Below the pieces are notes generated by a model. That model saw only the letters and a program-made list of their open reading frames with translations, was not told the origin of the DNA and ran no database searches. From Eucalyptus grandis (Eukaryota > Streptophyta > Magnoliopsida > Myrtales > Myrtaceae), in assembly GCF_016545825.1 (NCBI RefSeq), contig NC_052617.1, positions 51,837,382 to 51,901,381 on the forward strand: DNA of 64,000 bases. Reading direction: 5' to 3'. The translations under genes were made by a program, and so were the position numbers. How positions within the stretch are numbered: the first letter of the stretch is position 1; each line of letters begins with the position of its first letter. Shown piece after piece: positions 59,808-64,000 of this stretch.

Positions 59808-62264
59808 ATGGGGGAGACGAGGAAGAAGACGAAGCCGAAGCCGAAGACCTCCGACGACGAAGCCGAAGCGACCGGAGAGCTCGCCTCGCCTCACGCTTTC
59901 TCGCTCCACCTGGCGTGCGGGCTGAGCCTGGCGGCGGCGCTGTGGATCGCCCGCGCCGGCGGCGAATCCGTCGATCTCGTCTCCGATCCTTCTCGAACTC
60001 TCCGCCTCGTCTGGGTACGTGCTCTCCTCACCTCCCTCTCTCTCGCCGTCTGTCTTTAGCTCACGCGGCCACTGCATTCGGCCTTTCTCGGCTGATTTTT
60101 TGTGAGTTTTGTGGTTTAAGGTCATCGAGTGCCCGATCGCGATCCTTCTCTACAGTCTCGCCAGAGAGAGGCCTGCGCAAACCTCGGTAGCGTTTGTTTT
60201 CTTCCCTCCTTCATCGATAACTTCGAATCGAATTCACTTCATTTGAGTTCGTATCTGAGCCTCTCTTTTTCTTTTCATATCTTCCGCAGTATATAAGAGC
60301 TGTCGTTCGTGGCGCGCTTGCATTGCCGGCCGGTCGGTTTGCTTTCCGTAGCGTGTTTACTTTTCCTGTTTTGATTTTCTGAGTTACGCGGCGTTTGGAG
60401 ATCCTCTTTTCGGTAGTCTTGATGTGTAGGTATTTGCAGGGGCAATGGTTAATGCTTTGGGAGCCATTGCATTGGGCGCGCCTGTTGGGACGCAGTGAGT
60501 AGTTTTTTGGATATTACGTTTTGGCTCATTCGTTCTTGCGAGAATCTAGTCTACATGATTTTGTTTAGTGGAGTGGAGATTAAAATGATGAGATGAGCTT
60601 ACCATCTCATCTGGAATGTAACTGGGAATTTGCTTGAATTGTTGGTTTAGTGCTGAATGTTTCGATGACAGTTCTTGTTCTACTCTTCCACAGGTACTTG
60701 GCGAAGACCATTAACTGGTCCCTCGTGATGTCGACCTGGACTGTAAGTTTCATCATCACTTTTGATTCCTCTGGAAATCTGGCTATAAGTTACTTCTTGC
60801 AGGCTTCACTTAATAGCCAACCCGAGGACAGGGAAAAGTATTATTGGCTATTGAGAAAAGTATTTTTAGCCGGGTTTTATCAGTTCACTCTGATCAGTCA
60901 CCTTTTAGTCTGGAAAACATGCAATTGGAGTCTTGCTATCTGTACATGTTGCATCAGTTTGCTAAGCAGCTACTGGCAGGTGTAGTCTTCCTAAAAGCTA
61001 ATTCTTCATCCTTTGGCAGGTCGTGCCAGCTGCTTGTGTTTTTGGTGCCTCATGGAACAGTTGGCAACGTATCTTCGCATTTACAAAGTAATTTACTGCC
61101 TAGTATCTTGTTTCCTGAAATCATGCCACATCCATGGCGCATTAATTTTTTTGTATTTTCACTGTTAAAAGATCTTTTATGAAAGCCTTTACTCTTTTAC
61201 ATTGGGCCTAACTTTTGTTTGAATATATAGGCCGATCAGTTCTATAGATTTCATGATTTGTCTGCCTGCTCATGGTGCAATTATTGGAGCTTGGTTTGGT
61301 GCATGGCCTATGCCACTTGATTGGGAAAGGCCATGGCAGGTACTTTCTCCTTACCACAACTCGTCATTGTTTGATGTGGACTATGTGTAGGTAAATCTGG
61401 AAATTTTGCTGTTACTCCAGTTGTTTCTGTTTATGGTGTTCTTTTTTGGTCGAACTGTTTATGATGGTTCACTACCCAGATATTGCACTCTTGGTTCTTT
61501 GCAATTGCCTTGATTTGAGGGTTTTTCTTATTTTGAATGGATTCGTCATTTGAGGGGACATGACCTGCTTGACTCTGTATTGCACTCTTACATGAAGGAA
61601 TTGATGCAAAGCTACTGATAATTTGTTTGGAATTTTAGAATTTTAGAATTTTACGCAGGACCACTGATTTCTGTGTTTCCTCTCCAACAGTGTGCAGTAC
61701 CTTTCCTTTCTGAGCTGAGGAAATGAGTTAATGGTTTACGTTTGTTACTTGATGTCTAGTTTTATCTCAAGCTGAAAGGTTTTCTGCTAATTTGTAGATC
61801 TTGGATGTATGGTTCTCGAGACCTATCAGCAAGACAATTAAAATAAGTGAGGAAAAAGAGAGAAAGAAGTGGAGTAGTTATGACTCTTGTCCTTTGAAGT
61901 GAAATAGTTGTTGACTTTTTACAAGAAAGGAAGGATTCTAAGTTCATTTGATCTGGCATCTTTTTATGCACACCAAAAACTGCATCTTCTGAAAGTCGGC
62001 ATGAAAATCCACCTGTTTGGTGTTTATATCGTAGTTGCTTTTAAAATATTGGTTTCTCTCTTTAATTTCTTCAGTGGAGCATATTGCATCTCTTTATATT
62101 CCCTGCATCAAGCAGCTATAAGGCGCCGCTCATGTCCTTCTCTTTAACAGGAGTGGCCGATCTGTGTGAGTTACGGAGCCATGATAGGGTACCTTGTTGG
62201 GATGGTGGCATCTCTGGGCTTTATTCTCCTTCGACATGGACATGATCATGTGAAAGTCGACTAG
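59808..62264 (+). CDS. PIG-F-like GPI-anchor biosynthesis protein
   Basis: An ER multi-pass membrane protein that stabilises the ethanolamine-phosphate transferases acting late in GPI-anchor assembly. Eight exons with GT-AG borders: 59808-60014, 60121-60186, 60290-60332, 60440-60494, 60694-60742, 61020-61087, 61231-61339, 62151-62264. They join in phase to 236 residues (human PIG-F is 219). Family landmarks are VPAACVFGASWNSWQRIF and LPAHGAIIGAWFGAWPMPL, followed by DWERPWQEWPICVSYGA. About six hydrophobic spans are seen (for example FSLHLACGLSLAAALWIA, VIECPIAILLYSL, GYLVGMVASLGFILL). The N-terminus is a lysine-rich cytosolic tail (MGETRKKTKPKPK). It corresponds to Arabidopsis At1g16040. Confidence 0.92.
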
Positions 62265-64000
62265 TGGACTGAGTCTGGGAATATCGTTGGCAATTGTGCT
62301 GCAGGAGCTGCTTTCAAGATGACTACAGCATCCTTCACAATTTAAACAAATCCTGTTAACAGCAGATATTCTTGTCCCTCCAACTTTCATATGCTTTCCA
62401 GAGGAATCTACCTTATCATTTTTCATCTACTTATGCTTCATGGTGAGGGTTTTCAGGGTGCACACCTGAACTGCTAAATGATGTTGATGCCAATCGATCT
62501 ATTATTTTTCAGCAGTGAAAACAAGGGAAACCTGAGACACCAGAGGTCTGCTTTGTTCAATGACAACAGCAATCCTATTGACATCCCGGTAGGTAATTAC
62601 TTAGCTTCTCAAAAACGCATCGACTCCAAGGCAGTGAAAAAGCTTTCAGTGTGAAGAAGCAAAATTTTGATAGGAAAAGTTTTGTCCATTAATGTTGTCC
62701 ATACTTATGTGGGAGTGCAGTCAGCAGTCTCAGAACAGCTTTTGCTAGCCTAGTTTCATGATTGTATGTTTGCTGTCATTTTTTTGTTGCTGTTGTAGTT
62801 AAAGTATCTTCCTTCGCATTGGCGTTTCTTCCATTTGGTTCTTGGCTTATAGCTGGGAGCACTGTTGAAAATCAAACAGACTGCCTGGTATGAGAGCGGG
62901 GAACTTTTGTTTCTTGATTCCACAGTTGGAGGAAGAATGAGAGTACCTTTCATTGGAGTTTGCAGCTGAGGTGGTGCCTCTGCTGCAACACGCCCTACAT
63001 TATGTTCTGCGTTTGCTGATTTAGCAGCGCATCTCGGACTGTAGAGACTAAGAGCAGGGCATTTGCTCTCTCTTTCCTGCTTACGACCATTCCTGGTTTA
63101 ATGAGGACAGCTTGGGGGAGTGATGGCAATAACAGTTTATGAGAAACAGAATCAATTATCACCATATTTGTAAAACGCTTTATTCTTGTACACACCATTC
63201 TTGCCTCTCTTCAGCACTCTAGATGCAGAAAATCAGTCAGCGGGGCTGTTCCTGTTCTTTTAGCAGCGCAGGAGACCGTGTCAGATCTTAAGCGGCATCA
63301 TCTATTCGCCTTTCTCCGTGATTCATGCATTCTCTCGTCTCGTCATCGCCGAAGTACTTACTTAAATTTTCACTAAAATGTTGCCGAGTTATTCAATGAA
63401 TTACTTTGATTACAAGCTCTTGGTGCAGTAAAACAGTACAATATTCTGCTTGGGGTTGCAGTTGGTCGTTCCTTAGAGATCCGACGGAAATCATCCACCA
63501 AAAACTACATGCCTCGATCGGATGGCCGGTAATCTTGCCGGTGTTTTTCTTTTTACCTTTTTGCATAGTTGTGTAGTTGACTCTTGACCATTTCATGTTG
63601 GTGTCTGAAGCGAAAAACGGAAGGGGATGGGAAGGGGATGAAAAAGGAAAAGAAGAAAAAAGGTAATTATAAGAAACCATCGAACGTATATTTGTAGAGA
63701 TATCTCGAATTGAATTCGATTCACTGTTTCGAAAATCATGGAATTTGCGAAATAAAGAAGATTACCACCAAAATTCAATTCACAAATTTCGGCGACCATT
63801 GTTTTAAGAAACCATTAAACGTATATCTTTACTCTTGAGAAATTCACAACTCCTTCGGATTTCGTCCCGAGATAGATCAACAGCCCCGCCTTTCTCATTT
63901 CTCTGGAGATTCATCTCCCTCCTCATAACATCGCATTAAAAGTTCATTTCATCATCAATCCTAAAACAGAATATCGTACCATGCAAATTACGTAAATTAT
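62265..64000. other. PIG-F 3' flank, no gene recognised
   Basis: The first few hundred bases are probably 3' UTR. The rest is anonymous. The repeated phrase AAGAAACCAT(C/T)(G/A)AACGTATAT occurs at 63672 and 63808. No coding frame beyond about 98 codons and no family match. Confidence 0.45.

Overview
The window is nuclear DNA of a flowering plant, most likely a woody dicot. The evidence is multi-exon genes with GT-AG introns, plant-only families (a hydroxycinnamoyltransferase of lignin synthesis, a chloroplast J8-type J protein, an LRR-XII receptor kinase), plant LTR retrotransposons and a nuclear-type tRNA-Cys. A myrtaceous (Eucalyptus-like) source is an impression from gene and repeat style only and is not proven here. 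Every gene function below comes from reading translations and recalling families; no database search was run.

Layout. 1-8.4 kb: the 5' nine exons of a CCA-adding tRNA nucleotidyltransferase (- strand), running off the left edge. 9.8-10.3 kb: relic of a small secreted cysteine-rich peptide gene with an in-frame stop. 10.5-11.7 kb: a three-exon chloroplast J8-like DnaJ protein (-). 14.4-17.4 kb: HCT, a BAHD acyltransferase (+), apparently with a 5'-UTR intron. 18.1-18.5 kb: a small secreted or GPI-type protein of unknown function (-). 22.7-26.9 kb: the spliceosomal DEAH helicase DEAH5/Prp22/DHX8 (-). 27.8-33.4 kb: a decayed Ty1-copia element with both LTRs. 34.0-46.0 kb: two intronless cytosolic HSP70 genes pointing away from each other. 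The 8 kb between their start codons holds a minisatellite, two orphan copies of the HSP70 upstream region, and two fold-back type repeats with GC-rich cores. 48.4-51.6 kb: an LRR-XII non-RD receptor kinase like At2g24130 (-). 52.5-57.2 kb: two solo LTRs, each with a perfect 5-bp target duplication. 58.2-59.0 kb: a second, inverted copy of the fold-back family. 59.1 kb: tRNA-Cys(GCA) (-). 59.8-62.3 kb: an eight-exon PIG-F-like GPI-anchor biosynthesis gene (+).

The genes are ordinary housekeeping, stress and defence genes with no evident joint pathway. The most unusual part is the HSP70 region. Its 5' flank (heat-shock elements, TATA, 5' UTR) exists in three states: one upstream piece without promoter or gene, one promoter plus 5' UTR whose homology stops at the start codon and is followed by an unrelated broken reading frame, and one intact gene. 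I found no CRISPR, phage or bacterial-type system, and nothing I would call a wholly new biological system.
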